Below, piece by piece: positions 1 to 7,477 of a stretch of DNA of 52,581 nucleotides (the stretch's first letter is position 1; every line of letters begins with the position of its first letter). The DNA comes from a virus: IMG/VR virus record IMGVR_UViG_3300025704_002224, positions 1 to 52,581 of that record. One strand, 5' to 3'. The notes beneath the pieces were generated by a model that saw only the letters and a list, made by a program, of their open reading frames with translations, had not been told where the DNA came from and ran no database searches. The position numbers were made by a program, and so were the translations under genes.

Positions 1-207
1 GAGAACATAGGACCAGCACCGACCAGTGCCTGTAGCAGGCCAGCAAAGGATCTACCTGCGTCATGGATATCGTCATGCAAGTCACAGGGCAAGCGAAAAC
101 GTACCGGTAATAGAAGTGAGAAGATCGGCGGCAAGACAATGAAAGTCAGTGGCAAGCGGATCAAAGGCCGTAAGTACGGTGGGCCAACACCAGACTATTC
201 AAAATAA
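1..207 (+). CDS. C-terminal end of an unknown basic protein (partial)
   Basis: An open frame enters from the left edge and stops with TAA at 205-207, giving 68 residues. The readable part is rich in Gly, Lys, Arg and Ser and ends with a PTPDYSK tail. No domain is recognisable. The only internal ATG (139) would give a 22-residue peptide, so the gene most likely starts outside the window. Its function cannot be judged from this piece. Confidence 0.55.
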   Translation, partial: ENIGPAPTSACSRPAKDLPASWISSCKSQGKRKRTGNRSEKIGGKTMKVSGKRIKGRKYGGPTPDYSK

Positions 208-226
208 TCTCTGAAATCAAAGACCT

Positions 227-248
227 AATAGCGAGCCAATAGCGAGCC
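227..248 (+). repeat. Perfect tandem 11-bp repeat
   Basis: The 11-mer AATAGCGAGCC occurs twice back to back (227-237 and 238-248), between the stop of the first gene and the late-promoter-like box of the next. It may be replication slippage or a protein-binding site. It does not read as a hairpin. Confidence 0.7.
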
Positions 249-264
249 ATTGTAGAATAGTTGG

Positions 265-275
265 TATATTAAATA
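265..275 (+). promoter_or_regulatory. T4-type late promoter-like box
   Basis: TATATTAAATA lies 8 bases before the ATG at 284. The same 11-mer recurs at 52554-52564 before another start codon. It is a variant of the T4 late box TATAAATA. Confidence 0.5.
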
Positions 276-283
276 CTTACATA

Positions 284-1471
284 ATGGAAAAATCACAAAT
301 CAAATTCACATTCATAGACAACAAGGATTTCCACACCAAACTGGAAAACGTGTCACAGGCTGTGTTGCATCACCTGACAATGACCTGCAACATGGAGATA
401 ATCCCCAAGACGGATGCCACTATCTCCGTTTTTAGGACACTGCCCAAGCAGGAAGGTGGCAAATGCTATTACCCTTTCTTTTTGAGAGAACCATTCAGTT
501 TAGAAAACATAGACTTCTGTGAATTCATTGAACCGCAACATCTCAAAATGATGCAGGAAAAAAAAGTCGTCCCATTGGTTGTGATGACCTCAGAGCTCTG
601 GGTACTATTCAACCTTGAACCTAACAGGATATTTCGCAACAGTCCATATTTCCACGTGATAAAAAAATTGGAGAAGCACGGGATCAAGGAGCAGGATGTG
701 GTATGGCTGACCTGCGACAGGTATATACCAAAGGATCCGAGGATCAAGGCCCGATTTCTGCATTTCGATTATTTCCTAGAGCAACAAAAAGTCTTACAAA
801 ATGAATTCAACACACTCGAAAAGATAGAGCACAGGTTCATCAGCATGGCACAAGGAATACACAGACACCACAGGTACGCGATGTCCTACAACCTTTACAA
901 AGAGAACTTATTACAACATGGGCTCAGCTCTTGTCCAGAATATGAAAATTTCAGTTACGTAAATGCAAAAAGATTTGAACTTACCAACGATTACATGAGT
1001 AAATTGTCAACGTTTGACAGCCAAGTGTTTGAAAGATGGAAGAACACATTACCAACCAAGATAGACGGAAAGGAGAACATGCATCAGAGAAGATGGGATG
1101 AAGGACATTTATTCGAAAAAGTGTTTCTCATGATTTCTAATGAGACACATCATCCAGATGACACTGTCTTTATTACTGAGAAAACTTACCGGTGCATTAA
1201 TTACTGCCGACCTTTCTTGATAAACGGTGACAGGGGATCACTTGGCTACCTTAAGGAAATGGGTTTCCAGACCTTTGGAAGTTTTTGGGACGAGTCCTAC
1301 GATGATGAAAAAACCGATCAAGCAAGGATCTCAAAAATCACAGCGATCCTGAAAAAAATTTCTGGAACGAGCAACGCTGAATTACTGGCCCAATATAAGG
1401 AAATGAAGCCAGTGCTTGAGCATAATTACAATTTGTTGAAGAACTACAAACAATGGAATCAATTGAATTAA
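284..1471 (+). CDS. GT10-fucosyltransferase-like protein (putative)
   Basis: This 395-residue soluble protein has no signal peptide. The C-terminal third carries FITEKTYRCINYCRPFLING followed by a GSLGYLKEMGFQTFGSFWDE-type segment. That resembles the TEK...RP nucleotide-sugar site of GT10-like glycosyltransferases. The same arrangement (TEKIWKPI, then LREIGFKTFGNYFNESYD) occurs in the minus-strand gene at 11962-13083, so the two are diverged paralogues. A late box sits 8 bases upstream, which suggests late expression, perhaps for glycan decoration of virions or the cell surface. It is followed after 1 base by a UDP-sugar dehydrogenase gene, which fits sugar chemistry. The GT10 link is by eye only. 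Confidence 0.6.
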   Translation: MEKSQIKFTFIDNKDFHTKLENVSQAVLHHLTMTCNMEIIPKTDATISVFRTLPKQEGGKCYYPFFLREPFSLENIDFCEFIEPQHLKMMQEKKVVPLVVMTSELWVLFNLEPNRIFRNSPYFHVIKKLEKHGIKEQDVVWLTCDRYIPKDPRIKARFLHFDYFLEQQKVLQNEFNTLEKIEHRFISMAQGIHRHHRYAMSYNLYKENLLQHGLSSCPEYENFSYVNAKRFELTNDYMSKLSTFDSQVFERWKNTLPTKIDGKENMHQRRWDEGHLFEKVFLMISNETHHPDDTVFITEKTYRCINYCRPFLINGDRGSLGYLKEMGFQTFGSFWDESYDDEKTDQARISKITAILKKISGTSNAELLAQYKEMKPVLEHNYNLLKNYKQWNQLN

Positions 1472-1472
1472 T

Positions 1473-2627
1473 ATGAACATCATCTACGGAATCAAGATCG
1501 GATTTATAGGACTGGGCAAACTTGGAATGCCATGTGCAGAAGCAATACGTAAAAAAGGATTCGATGTTGCAGGATATGACATCGCACACAAATCAAGTGA
1601 TCTTGTTGAGATCAGAGACTCCATAGAAGATGTGTGTCGAGACAGGGACATTGTGTTTGTGGCAACACCGACCCCACACGAGGAAGGCTACGACGGGAGG
1701 GAGCCCACCAGTCACTTACCTGTAAAGGATTTCAACTATGACGCTGTCAAGAAAGTGTTGACCAAGTGCAACAAGCATATGGGAGTGACACAGAGCCTCG
1801 TGCTGATATCAACTGTGTTGCCTGGAACAATCCGGAGAGAGTTGGCACCTTTGGTGACCAATGTGAAACTACTATACAATCCTTATTTGATAGCAATGGG
1901 TACAGTGGCGGAGGATATGATCAATCCTGAGATGATCATGATAGGCACTAAGAAGGGCGTGTACAAAACTGCCTATAAGGCACAGCAACTCGAGGCATTT
2001 TACAATCAGTTCTGTGACAACTTCCCTCGTGTAGAGTTTGGCACATGGGAAGAAATTGAAGCAATGAAGATATTCTATAACACGTTCATCAGCAACAAGA
2101 TCGCACTGGTCAATATGATACAGGATGTTGCACAAAAACTTGGCAACATGGATGTGGACAAGGTCACGCAGGCACTTGCCAAAAGCACAAAGAGGATAGT
2201 GAGTCCGGCCTACATGAAAGCAGGCATGGGAGATGGTGGTGCGTGTCATCCAAGGGATAATATTGCACTGCGATGGCTTGCAAAAGATTTGGATCTAGGG
2301 TATGACATGTTCGAAAGTATAATGACAGCACGTGAACAGCAGGCAGAGTCGATGGCAAAAGCCATACTAGAACACGGAAACAGTGTGTGGTTCTCATCAG
2401 ATTCATACAAACCAGGAACTCAATTGGTGGACGGATCATATTCATTGTTGTTGCAACACTATGTTAGGAAGCACGGTGGAACGTTGGCCAATGGCATAGA
2501 CACACCCGTTGAAGTGATTGTCAGGGTGCATGAGTCAGACCATTTCACATGTGATGAAAACACAATAATATTTGATCCATGGAGATCATATCCAAAGGCG
2601 GAGAATGTCATTTATTATGGAAAATGA
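1473..2627 (+). CDS. UDP-glucose/GDP-mannose dehydrogenase family protein
   Basis: The 384-residue enzyme would oxidise a nucleotide sugar (for example UDP-glucose to UDP-glucuronate) with two NAD+. The N-terminal Rossmann site GLGKLG is at residues 13-18. The central helix reads FYNTFISNKIALVN, like the family's YxNNTFLAxKIxxxN segment. The catalytic cysteine is in GDGGACHPRD (C258, matching the family's GGSCFPKD). A C-terminal UDP-binding domain follows, ending DPWRSYPKAENVIYYG. The length is slightly short for the family (about 390-440). It starts 1 base after the GT10-like gene, so the two are probably coupled. Exact substrate is unknown. Confidence 0.88.
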   Translation: MNIIYGIKIGFIGLGKLGMPCAEAIRKKGFDVAGYDIAHKSSDLVEIRDSIEDVCRDRDIVFVATPTPHEEGYDGREPTSHLPVKDFNYDAVKKVLTKCNKHMGVTQSLVLISTVLPGTIRRELAPLVTNVKLLYNPYLIAMGTVAEDMINPEMIMIGTKKGVYKTAYKAQQLEAFYNQFCDNFPRVEFGTWEEIEAMKIFYNTFISNKIALVNMIQDVAQKLGNMDVDKVTQALAKSTKRIVSPAYMKAGMGDGGACHPRDNIALRWLAKDLDLGYDMFESIMTAREQQAESMAKAILEHGNSVWFSSDSYKPGTQLVDGSYSLLLQHYVRKHGGTLANGIDTPVEVIVRVHESDHFTCDENTIIFDPWRSYPKAENVIYYGK

Positions 2628-3372
2628 TGTGTGGGGTGTCAGTTGGAATCCAGGTAACATGGGACACATGCTTAGGTGTGCAATTGCCATACAGTTGTAC
2701 AACGTAGAAATTGATCTCAACGATAAAAGTGATTCTCACCTTGAAGACAAAAAACCTTCGGTACAAGAAATTAAATCGTTTCATCCACACGATGACAATA
2801 TTATTCCAGAAGGAATGAAAGTAGTTAGACCATACTTTGCTTCAAAACAACTTTCATATTTTCCAAAATATCTACATTACTGTAAATTTTTTGGCTTTTT
2901 TCCTGACGGCGATACCATGCACGAGTATTACAATATCACCGAAGGAGAAAACTTTTATAAGGGACTTCTTACTAACATATATTGGCATGTTCCTGACAAC
3001 AGTGAGTCGCAAAAATGTTTTGACATTAAAATGGATAATTTTTTTGATAACTTCGAACTCTTTGTTAAAAACTTTGAAGAATTTGTTGGTCAGAAAATAA
3101 AGCAAAAGACTTTTGATTTCCTGGAAAACAAACGCCTAAACAATCTGTCCCACCTTGATGATTTCAAAAACAAAGTAGTAGCCAGTGTTGATTGTATTGC
3201 AAGGCAGGAGGCCAAAGACATAGGGTCACTGCACGATTATGAAAAACTCCTAATAGTATCAACCTATGTGCAAGGTAACTGGGATCTAACCTCTCGATTT
3301 TTACGAAACTACAATAACGAAGAATTGAAGAATACCATGCAGATACACAATTTTATACATGCAGACGGTTAA
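2605..3372 (+). CDS. Unknown phage protein, possible P-loop sulfotransferase-like
   Basis: About 255 residues. I chose the ATG at 2605 because AAAGG lies 6 bases before it; ATG 2617 is an alternative. The N-terminus reads WGVSWNPGNMGHMLR, loosely like the nucleotide-binding loop of small phage sulfotransferase-like proteins, but no second motif is clear. The rest is acidic and rich in Phe, Asn and Asp, without membrane segments. It overlaps the end of the dehydrogenase gene and the start of the next gene, so it is part of one transcription unit. Base composition is more AT-rich than its neighbours, which may indicate separate acquisition. Confidence 0.6.
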   Translation: MSFIMENDVWGVSWNPGNMGHMLRCAIAIQLYNVEIDLNDKSDSHLEDKKPSVQEIKSFHPHDDNIIPEGMKVVRPYFASKQLSYFPKYLHYCKFFGFFPDGDTMHEYYNITEGENFYKGLLTNIYWHVPDNSESQKCFDIKMDNFFDNFELFVKNFEEFVGQKIKQKTFDFLENKRLNNLSHLDDFKNKVVASVDCIARQEAKDIGSLHDYEKLLIVSTYVQGNWDLTSRFLRNYNNEELKNTMQIHNFIHADG

Positions 3373-3829
3373 AATATTTTATCTTGTGGATCTGAACACC
3401 TTCAAAGGCACTTATAACAAAGAAAGCACGGGTGGCAGATACTGTTTTGTGAATTCTAAAAATGAAAAGATTGTCACTAAGTCTCTAGACCAGTTCTTGC
3501 GTGAAGATCAATCGTCATTCCTTGGTTTTCTTAAGGGTAGTGACTGTGATCTGAGACAGGCTTTTGATTTTAAAACTTTTTTACACTTAGATGATGCTGT
3601 CGAGCAATTTGCGATAAAGTGGCATGAACACGTCAAACCATTCATCTCCAAAACAACATACGAACTAGTGGACAACAACAAAGGTTTAAAGATCAGACTG
3701 GATTTTGTTAATAACGAGGATTTAGAGCAATTCAATAGAATATGTGAAAACGAGTCAATCGGTCATGGTTTTGAACGTTGTAAATTAGGTGCTTTTTATG
3801 ATATGGAACAACACTATTATGGTAAGTAA
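3359..3829 (+). CDS. Unknown 156-residue protein
   Basis: It overlaps the previous gene by 14 bases, so it is probably translationally coupled. The protein is soluble and slightly acidic with no motif I recognise. Like its upstream partner it is AT-rich and full of Phe, Asn and Lys, so the pair probably arrived together. Function unknown. Confidence 0.6.
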   Translation: MQTVKIFYLVDLNTFKGTYNKESTGGRYCFVNSKNEKIVTKSLDQFLREDQSSFLGFLKGSDCDLRQAFDFKTFLHLDDAVEQFAIKWHEHVKPFISKTTYELVDNNKGLKIRLDFVNNEDLEQFNRICENESIGHGFERCKLGAFYDMEQHYYGK

Positions 3830-3850
3830 GTACAAACGAGGATATAAAAA

Positions 3851-4198
3851 ATGGCTGAAAGAGAACTAAAATACACTTTCTATTCTAAGGATAGAGAAAC
3901 AGATAATGTAGTCACATACTCCAGTGTTGACAATGCCAAGGCCTGCATAGGGTTTAGCAGTGATTGGGATTTCACAAAAGGTAGCCCATCTTGGAGCCTT
4001 GCCGAAAGCAACACTAGATTGGTTTTGACTTGGGTTTTCACAGATTCTCAAGCAGATGATCAATTGGCTGTCCATAACGCCGTCAAAGGAGACACATGGA
4101 AGTTGACATACGCTAGTGATTCACATCTTTTTGAGTCTTACAGAGAAGATGACAAATCCCATTACAAAGCCTGGGGCGATATAAGATCTAAGGACTAA
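3851..4198 (+). CDS. Unknown 115-residue protein
   Basis: AGGA stands 8 bases before the ATG. The protein is hydrophilic and rich in Ser, Asp, Thr and Trp (MAERELKYTFYSKDRETDN start), with an alternating pattern that suggests a small beta-rich fold. No known motif. It is the last plus-strand gene before a convergent minus-strand gene. Confidence 0.6.
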   Translation: MAERELKYTFYSKDRETDNVVTYSSVDNAKACIGFSSDWDFTKGSPSWSLAESNTRLVLTWVFTDSQADDQLAVHNAVKGDTWKLTYASDSHLFESYREDDKSHYKAWGDIRSKD

Positions 4199-4208
4199 CC
4201 ACAAAAAA

Positions 4209-4237
4209 AGGGCGATACAGTTAAGCACCGCCCCTTA
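4209..4237. terminator. Possible bidirectional terminator between convergent genes
   Basis: GGGCG (4210-4214) and CGCCC can pair across a 14-base loop. A run of seven A lies on the left and TTAGAATTAG on the right. The stem is only 5 bp, so this is a weak call supported mainly by its place between two convergent stops. Confidence 0.35.
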
Positions 4238-4249
4238 GAATTAGTTTAA

Positions 4250-4621
4250 TTACGCAGAGTAATTAATTACTTTTCTTCCTGATTTCTTTAATAAAGAAAT
4301 GATGTTTGACTTCATAGTCAAAGCAGAGTTCTTAGGTGCAACACCTAAAACTTCTACAGTAAAGTCCAAACCTTTTGATAACAACTTGTTAGTCGCTGTT
4401 TTTCTTGCAGTGTTTTTTACTGCTAGGTTTTTGAACTTGATTTTACCACCGTGTACTTCACCATTCACTTTGTAAGTTGAAGCCGGTTCCGCAAATACAC
4501 CAATTTGCTTCGCTCTTGATTTGAAGTTTCTTGTGTATACAACGTATTGTGTTGAGTTTGCCATGGTTTTTGTTTCCTTCTTAGTAGATGGAAAAAGTGT
4601 ATTAAACATACCTTTTAGCAT
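4250..4621 (-). CDS. Unknown basic protein with two possible starts
   Basis: 123 residues from ATG 4621, or 104 from ATG 4564 (MANSTQYVVYTRNFKSRAKQ). Both starts have a good Shine-Dalgarno site: AAGGAAAAGGAAAC before 4621 and AAGAAGGAAAC before 4564. The short N-terminal extension (MLKGMFNTLFPSTKKETKT) could be a regulatory leader. The protein is basic and Lys/Asn/Thr-rich, without membrane segments or a known motif. A consensus sigma70-like promoter lies about 80 bases upstream on the same strand, so it is probably an early gene; small basic early phage proteins often bind nucleic acid or host proteins. Confidence 0.65.
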   Translation of the reverse strand: MLKGMFNTLFPSTKKETKTMANSTQYVVYTRNFKSRAKQIGVFAEPASTYKVNGEVHGGKIKFKNLAVKNTARKTATNKLLSKGLDFTVEVLGVAPKNSALTMKSNIISLLKKSGRKVINYSA

Positions 4622-4704
4622 ATTGTTTCCTTTTCCTTTATTGTTATTATATGGTTACGTAACTCTGGAGTTTCAATCTCTGTTATCCTACGTTCCATAA
4701 TACA

Positions 4705-4733
4705 ATTATATACTAGAAAGTGTATTGTGTCAA
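4705..4733 (-). promoter_or_regulatory. Sigma70-like promoter (minus strand)
   Basis: TTGACA (4733-4728), 17-base spacer, TATAAT (4710-4705). Perfect consensus. The predicted start at about 4698 gives a leader of about 75 bases before ATG 4621. Confidence 0.85.
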
Positions 4734-4762
4734 CCTTGGCATAAAGATCAACTTTTATGCGA

Positions 4763-5179
4763 CTATTTTTCCTTGTAGTCCGGTACCGCGAACAGGTCTA
4801 TGCCCTCATCCAACAACTTGTTGGTCTCTTCCTTAGTTGGCTTACCATAGAACTTCTGGTCACGTTTGCCCTTGTGTGCCTTCCTGGCCTCACGGGCGAA
4901 GTTCTTGCCAACGTCCTGGTAATCTTTCTTGATTTTCTTATTCAACTTCTGTAGTATCTGTTCCGCAGTCTCGCCCATGACGAAGTAGTCATCCGGAATA
5001 GTTTTCTTCTTCTTGGGCAGTTTCACCGAAATGGTGGCTAGTGCTTTGTCTACTGCCGTGCTGTCGCACATGGGACAGTTGATAAGTCCCTTGTTCTTCT
5101 GTCTCTTGTATTCATTGAGGTCTGGGAACCAACCCTCGAACTCGTGTTCGCATCTGCATCTCATTTGATATTTTATCAT
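4763..5179 (-). CDS. DUF1178 family protein
   Basis: From ATG 5179 the protein has 138 residues. It starts MIKYQMRCRCEHEFEGWFPD and continues with a CPMCDST-type motif (NCPMC), so it carries two Cys pairs (CRC and CPMC) in a small zinc-ribbon-like N-terminal domain. The C-terminal half is helical and charged (GETAEQILQKLNKKI, then FYGKPTKEE). This is the layout of the DUF1178 family, which I know mainly from alphaproteobacterial genomes; its function is unknown. A promoter with its start about 6 bases before ATG 5179 supports this start rather than the ATG at 5263. Confidence 0.8.
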   Translation of the reverse strand: MIKYQMRCRCEHEFEGWFPDLNEYKRQKNKGLINCPMCDSTAVDKALATISVKLPKKKKTIPDDYFVMGETAEQILQKLNKKIKKDYQDVGKNFAREARKAHKGKRDQKFYGKPTKEETNKLLDEGIDLFAVPDYKEK

Positions 5180-5191
5180 AATATTATTTAC

Positions 5192-5220
5192 ATTATATAC
5201 TTGACTTGAAGAAGTGTCTA
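5192..5220 (-). promoter_or_regulatory. Sigma70-like promoter for the DUF1178 gene
   Basis: TAGACA (5220-5215), 17-base spacer, TATAAT (5197-5192). The predicted start is near 5185, only 6 bases before ATG 5179, too short for a Shine-Dalgarno site. Confidence 0.75.
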
Positions 5221-5227
5221 CTATAAT
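5201..5227 (+). promoter_or_regulatory. Sigma70-like promoter overlapping the opposite-strand promoter
   Basis: TTGACT (5201-5206), 15-base spacer, TATAAT (5222-5227). The spacer is short. The predicted start (about 5234) falls between the ATGs at 5230 and 5236. It overlaps the minus-strand promoter at 5192-5220, so the two should compete. Confidence 0.5.
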
Positions 5228-5229
5228 AT

Positions 5230-5376
5230 ATGAGTATGGCAATAAATGTTTCAGGATACACAAAAGGCAAACCCAAGAAGACTTCCCAAGGCAAGAACAA
5301 GAGTAGAATCAAGATGAGCTCTATGAACAAAGCCAAGAAGAGAAGTTACAAGGCGTATGCAGGACAAGGCAAGTAA
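5230..5376 (+). CDS. Small basic protein, 48 residues
   Basis: The frame runs ATG 5230 to TAA 5374-5376; an alternative start is ATG 5236. The product is very basic (about 13 Lys and 3 Arg in 48), starts MSMAINVSGYTKGKPKK and has no predicted membrane segment. Such composition suggests nucleic-acid or ribosome binding. Its tail overlaps the next small gene by 20 bases in another frame. It is a real candidate because of the promoter just upstream, but its small size limits confidence. Confidence 0.5.
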   Translation: MSMAINVSGYTKGKPKKTSQGKNKSRIKMSSMNKAKKRSYKAYAGQGK

Positions 5377-5536
5377 GGACGAAGTCAGATTACTGATGGC
5401 TCAGATAGGCAACCTAGAAGTGCAGGTTGCGGACTACCAGCAGATCGTAAAAGAACTCTCCGACAAGCTCAGCGTCTACGAAAAGAAATACGGCACAGTG
5501 TTTGTGTCTTCTAGAAATACCTCAGACCAAAAATAA
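5357..5536 (+). CDS. Small coiled-coil protein, 59 residues
   Basis: ATG 5357 to TAA 5534-5536. The middle (residues 11-45) has a clear heptad pattern (LLMAQIGNLEVQVADYQQIV, then ELSDKLSVYEKK), so a short coiled coil is likely. It overlaps the previous gene by 20 bases and the convergent minus-strand gene by 26 bases at their 3' ends. Function unknown. Confidence 0.5.
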   Translation: MQDKASKDEVRLLMAQIGNLEVQVADYQQIVKELSDKLSVYEKKYGTVFVSSRNTSDQK

Positions 5537-5948
5537 CAGCATCCTTCTTCCTACGGAACTTGATGTGTTCGTAGTCGACGATGTACACGTTCAACCTACC
5601 ACCGTGTTCATCCATTATCCTTTCCGTGTCTAATGGTCGGATTGTGATCCTGTCCTCGTCAGGCAACTTCGCTTCGTAACCCCAGAACATGGGCCACCAG
5701 TGTAAGGGATTCAGTGAGTCGTAGTGTTCCTTCATTATCAGCAGGAATATGACGGGTGTTATAGTGAACGGCTCCACCCACCATGGGATGGCGTCTATGG
5801 TAAGATAATCTATGAGATGTATGAATCCTGTCCACGCACCCAGTATGGCCAGTAGTATGCCTATTATGGGCCAGAACTCGTCCTCAAAGTCTAAGTCGTT
5901 ATCGTGATGAGAATACATCCGGATCTTTTGTTGTTGACTCAGTTTCAT
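5511..5948 (-). CDS. Membrane protein of unknown function, 145 residues
   Basis: Two hydrophobic segments lie at about residues 26-48 (FWPIIGILLAILGAWTGFIH) and 57-72 (WVEPFTITPVIFLLIM). A Trp-rich stretch (HWWPMFWGYEA) and a polar C-terminal domain of about 60 residues follow. Both ends are probably cytoplasmic, by the positive residues. It lies just before the first tctA gene on the opposite strand. It is not an obvious TctB, which has four membrane segments. Confidence 0.7.
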   Translation of the reverse strand: MKLSQQQKIRMYSHHDNDLDFEDEFWPIIGILLAILGAWTGFIHLIDYLTIDAIPWWVEPFTITPVIFLLIMKEHYDSLNPLHWWPMFWGYEAKLPDEDRITIRPLDTERIMDEHGGRLNVYIVDYEHIKFRRKKDAVIFGLRYF

Positions 5949-5952
5949 ATAA

Positions 5953-5979
5953 AGTATATAGTATAGGATATAATTACAA
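5953..5979 (-). promoter_or_regulatory. Weak promoter candidate upstream of the membrane protein gene
   Basis: TATACT (5958-5953) lies so that the predicted start would fall at the ATG (5948). The best -35 is TTGTAA with a 15-base spacer, which is poor. Confidence 0.35.
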
Positions 5980-6028
5980 ACACATAACTTGTTGTAACGC
6001 TCTCATGGAAGTTCACAACATCAACCCC

Positions 6029-6034
6029 TAAAAT
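6029..6034 (+). promoter_or_regulatory. Possible -10 element for tctA (leaderless spacing)
   Basis: TAAAAT ends 7 positions before the ATG at 6041. No good -35 is present (best TGGAAG at 17 bases). It could be an activator-dependent middle promoter or chance. Confidence 0.3.
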
Positions 6035-6040
6035 CGATAT

Positions 6041-7477
6041 ATGGAACTTGCTATATTAATGGCGGGTATTGTTTACGGCTTAATCATTGGCCTAATACCA
6101 GCCGCGGGAGCAACAACAGGTCTTATCACACTATTTGGAGTCATGCCCTACTTTGTAGGAGACCCTTACCTGGGTGTGATATTCTGCGTGGCAGTTGTGG
6201 CATCCTCAACAACCGGTGATTCATTTGCAGGTGTGCTGTTAGGCATACCTGGAGCCAACTCTGCGGCGGCCACCATGGTGGATGGTTTTCCCATGGCCAA
6301 GAATGGAGAGGCCACTAGGGCATTGAGTGCCGCGATCACTTCGTCTACTTGCAATGGTCTATTCTGGGGATCACTTACATTTTTATTTTTGCCATGGTAC
6401 ACCAAAGTTGTGATGTACATGGGCATACCCGAACTGTGGGCATTGGTGCTATTGGCATTTGTAACTGTGGGATTCGTATCCACTAGGCGATATGTCAGGA
6501 GTGTGCTCGCAATCGTGTTAGGTGTGACCGTAGGTCTGATTGGAGTGGATGTCAACAACGTACCAAGATTTACAATGGGTTGGAGATACCTCGAAGATGG
6601 TGTACAGATATTACCTTACATGGCAGGACTTTTTGCGATACCAGAACTCTGGGACGGATGGTTCAACAGGAAGAAGACCACAACGATAAAAGCAGAACAC
6701 GGCAGTTGGCAAGATCTCAAACAAGGAGTAAAAGATACCATACGATGTTGGAAGGACAGTGCCAGGGGAGGAGCCATAGGTTCTTTCATAGGACTGCTAC
6801 CTGGACTGGGTGGTGCAATGGCAGACTGGTTGGCATACGGTGCCACAGTTGCCGCTAATCCAAAAGAAAAGTTTGGCGTTGGCAATGTAAAGGGAGTCGT
6901 AGGCGCCGAGGGGGCCAACAACGCACAGAAGGCCTCGTCATTCATTCCAACAGTCTTGTTTGGTATACCTGGTGCAAGTTTCGCCGCGATACTGATGGGA
7001 CTATTTTTGTACCTGGGCATTGACCTGGGATCACCTGATACATTCTACGACGACAAATTATTTGACAGCATGACCTATGCGTTCCTACTTGGAACAATTA
7101 TCACTGCTGTCTTGTGTTATGGACTGGCATATTTCGCGGGGTGGATGACACGTATTCCATACGTGTACTACTTTCCTTGCATACTTGCTGTGATTGTTTG
7201 GGCAACCTTGCAGTACACGGGAGGGTGGGAAGACCTAGCGGTACTATTAGTATTCTCAGTATTTGGAGTGCTATGTAAAAAATTCCAAGTCAGCAGGCCA
7301 GCACTGCTGATTGGGTTCATATTAAGTGACAGGATATACAACCTCACTTATCAACTAACATCCTTACATACGGTAAATGATTTAATCACAAGGCCTATCT
7401 TTATTTTCTTGATGGCATGTGTTATCCTGCTAATGTATTGGGGAATAACAAAGAGGAGTCGATTAGACTATGCTTAA
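6041..7477 (+). CDS. tctA: Tripartite tricarboxylate transporter, large permease (TctA family)
   Basis: This 478-residue inner-membrane protein has about 10-12 hydrophobic segments. It shows both TctA hallmarks: the N-terminal GLIPAAGATTGL loop (family GxLPGxGPTxG), and GIPGANSAAATMVDGFPMAK (family IPGxxSxxATxxDGxPMA). A second repeat-like loop GLLPGLGGAMADWLAYG follows at about residue 250. TctA takes up carboxylates such as citrate with a periplasmic binding protein. The partner tctC overlaps its end by 8 bases. No TctB-like small subunit is next to it. Length is near the family's usual 500. This is an unusual phage gene; the substrate cannot be read from sequence. Confidence 0.9.
   Translation: MELAILMAGIVYGLIIGLIPAAGATTGLITLFGVMPYFVGDPYLGVIFCVAVVASSTTGDSFAGVLLGIPGANSAAATMVDGFPMAKNGEATRALSAAITSSTCNGLFWGSLTFLFLPWYTKVVMYMGIPELWALVLLAFVTVGFVSTRRYVRSVLAIVLGVTVGLIGVDVNNVPRFTMGWRYLEDGVQILPYMAGLFAIPELWDGWFNRKKTTTIKAEHGSWQDLKQGVKDTIRCWKDSARGGAIGSFIGLLPGLGGAMADWLAYGATVAANPKEKFGVGNVKGVVGAEGANNAQKASSFIPTVLFGIPGASFAAILMGLFLYLGIDLGSPDTFYDDKLFDSMTYAFLLGTIITAVLCYGLAYFAGWMTRIPYVYYFPCILAVIVWATLQYTGGWEDLAVLLVFSVFGVLCKKFQVSRPALLIGFILSDRIYNLTYQLTSLHTVNDLITRPIFIFLMACVILLMYWGITKRSRLDYA

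Noticed and set aside
5511-5948. TctB subunit of the first TTT system
   Set aside because: Only two membrane segments, opposite strand, and no TctB-like pattern.
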